Shown one piece after another: positions 63,006 to 64,000 of a stretch of 64,000 nucleotides of DNA. The stretch lies in NCBI GenBank assembly GCA_900755035.1, contig CAAEEZ010000017.1, positions 124,001 through 188,000 on the forward strand, read 5' to 3'. The number at the start of each line of letters is the position of its first letter. The first letter of the stretch is position 1. The stretch comes from Clostridia bacterium. GTDB taxonomy: Bacteria; Bacillota; Clostridia; Christensenellales; CAAEEZ01. The notes beneath the pieces were generated by a model, which did not search any database, was not told the DNA's origin, and saw only the letters and a program-made list of their open reading frames with translations. Both the position numbers and the translations under genes were made by a program.

Positions 63006-64000
63006 ATGTTAAAAACTATAGATACTATCGCAATTACGATAATTTCTCTACTACTTATTTTTACGTGGACGTATTTTATCGTAGACAATATTTGGTGGAC
63101 TATCGCAATCAGTCTAGTTAGTTACGTGCTAATTTGGTCAATTTTCAAGATTGTAAAAATGAAAAAAAAGGACAACTACACCCCAAAAAAATTGGCAAAT
63201 CATTTTGCCCTTATGGGACAATCCTACGTAGCAAAACTTTTGATGGATAATTTGGATTTTTCTAATAAGCAACTTGTAGACGACAAATATATACGAGTAG
63301 ACGACGAAATAATATACCCTATGTTTAAGTTTGGCAATATTAACTATGAAAATATCGCATCACTTTACAGACTTGCAAAAGAAAACGACGTTAAAAAAAT
63401 ATATCTTCTTTCGTCAGGCATAGAAAAAAACGCACTAGTTTTAGCAGGAGGACTTGACGTAAGTATCGAGTACGTTAGTGAAGACGTAGTATTTAACTAC
63501 CTAAAAAAGAAAAATAGCCTACCTGAAATTGTGGAAAGCAAAGAAAAACCAATAAACAAACTTGGTCTTAAAGCCTTGCTAAAAGGTATTACGTCAAGAG
63601 CAAACACTAAATACTACGTTTTGTGTGGCGTTTTATTTGCTTTTATCAGTTTTATTTCGCCAAATAAGATTTATTATATCGTTTTATCAACTATAGTATT
63701 TGTTTTGGCAATACTAACCTTTTTACCTATTTTTAGCAATAAAAGTCAACTAACTAATAGCCAAATAAAACAAAGCGATTTTGAAAAACTGCTCTACGAT
63801 AATACGAGCGAAAGAGCAAATGAAAACAACTTAGAAAATGGCGACGAAGCGCAAACTAATGAAAATGAAGAATCTAGTGAAAATGAAGTAAAAGAAAATA
63901 ATAACGAAGAAAATAAGGAAAAAGAAACAAAAAATACAACCGAAACTAAAAATTCACGTAAGAATAAGCCTAACAAATCAAACGATAAAAAAGAAACGAA
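63006..64000 (+). CDS. partial membrane protein with nuclease-like soluble domain
   Basis: Open from the ATG at 63006 (GAGG six bases upstream) to the window end with no stop, about 331 residues seen. Two membrane helices at 7-50 (ITIISLLLIFTWTYFIV, ISLVSYVLIWSIFKIV), a soluble alpha/beta domain (about 60-175: ANHFALMGQSYVAKLL, DDEIIYPMFKFGNINYENIASLYRLAKENDVKKIYLLSSG), two more helices at about 200-245, and a long Glu/Asn/Lys low-complexity tail still open at the edge. The soluble part recalls the beta-alpha-beta pattern of restriction-endonuclease-like domains, but no catalytic motif is clear. Divergent from nadD. Confidence 0.7.
   Translation, partial: MLKTIDTIAITIISLLLIFTWTYFIVDNIWWTIAISLVSYVLIWSIFKIVKMKKKDNYTPKKLANHFALMGQSYVAKLLMDNLDFSNKQLVDDKYIRVDDEIIYPMFKFGNINYENIASLYRLAKENDVKKIYLLSSGIEKNALVLAGGLDVSIEYVSEDVVFNYLKKKNSLPEIVESKEKPINKLGLKALLKGITSRANTKYYVLCGVLFAFISFISPNKIYYIVLSTIVFVLAILTFLPIFSNKSQLTNSQIKQSDFEKLLYDNTSERANENNLENGDEAQTNENEESSENEVKENNNEENKEKETKNTTETKNSRKNKPNKSNDKKET

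Overview
The window reads as a chromosomal stretch of an AT-rich, endospore-forming, low-GC Gram-positive bacterium, probably an uncultured member of Clostridia. The evidence is the spoIIAA-spoIIAB-sigF operon, spoVAC-AD-AE, a YunB-like protein and a PdaB-like deacetylase, together with Firmicute gene orders (miaB-mutS-mutL-miaA, tig-clpP-clpX-lon-ysxC, yggS-sepF-lspA-rluD), a T-box leader before pheST and an FMN riboswitch before a RibU-type gene. After the first 6 kb nearly all genes lie on the minus strand. No rRNA operon, prophage, IS element or CRISPR array was found.

Layout. 1-1628 is a gene desert of extreme AT content with small repeats, one perfect 16-bp inverted repeat and many ACGT words. 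1629-5680 (plus strand) is the least ordinary part: a tyrosine recombinase from an apparently leaderless promoter, a LexA-like repressor without the autoproteolysis residues, a PadR-like regulator with an alveolin-like VEKPV/VYVDRP repeat tail, and an overlapping membrane protein. 5829-15235 (minus) holds rnhA, proC, a methionine gamma-lyase-like PLP enzyme and miaA-mutL-mutS-miaB, with tRNA-Trp on the plus strand. 15333-17573 is a class A PBP. 17741-28784 (minus) holds thiI, a cysteine desulfurase, a small membrane protein, mutS2, a U32 peptidase and pheT-pheS under a T-box. 29064-33195 is the sporulation block.

33460-35813 contains an ABM-domain protein, a 48-residue remnant of a DUF262 (GmrSD-like) protein, a six-tRNA operon (Pro, CAU, Asp, Phe, Thr, Tyr) and a hypothetical protein. 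35883-41979 is the proteostasis cluster ysxC-lon-clpX-clpP-tig, back to back with rqcH (plus). 43952-49083 holds a membrane protein, rluD, lspA, sepF, yggS, a tandem-OB SSB-like gene and pdaB. 49339-57434 holds two radical SAM proteins, NADP-isocitrate dehydrogenase, ddl, an unusual membrane-anchored MurF and an alpha/beta hydrolase. 57471-58888 is rimI-tsaB-tsaE, followed by ribU with its riboswitch, pyrimidine phosphorylase, a small unknown gene, rsfS and a nadD-yqeK fusion. A partial plus-strand membrane protein runs off the end.

Themes: translation fidelity and tRNA modification (miaA, miaB, thiI, tsaB, tsaE, rluD), stalled-ribosome rescue (rqcH, mutS2), mismatch repair, proteolysis, wall synthesis and sporulation. 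Unusual signals are apparently leaderless genes (xerC-like, tsaE, nadD), stop codons lying inside terminator hairpins, and a strong taste for ACGT/CpG at codon junctions. All functional calls come from reading motifs by eye; no database search was run.
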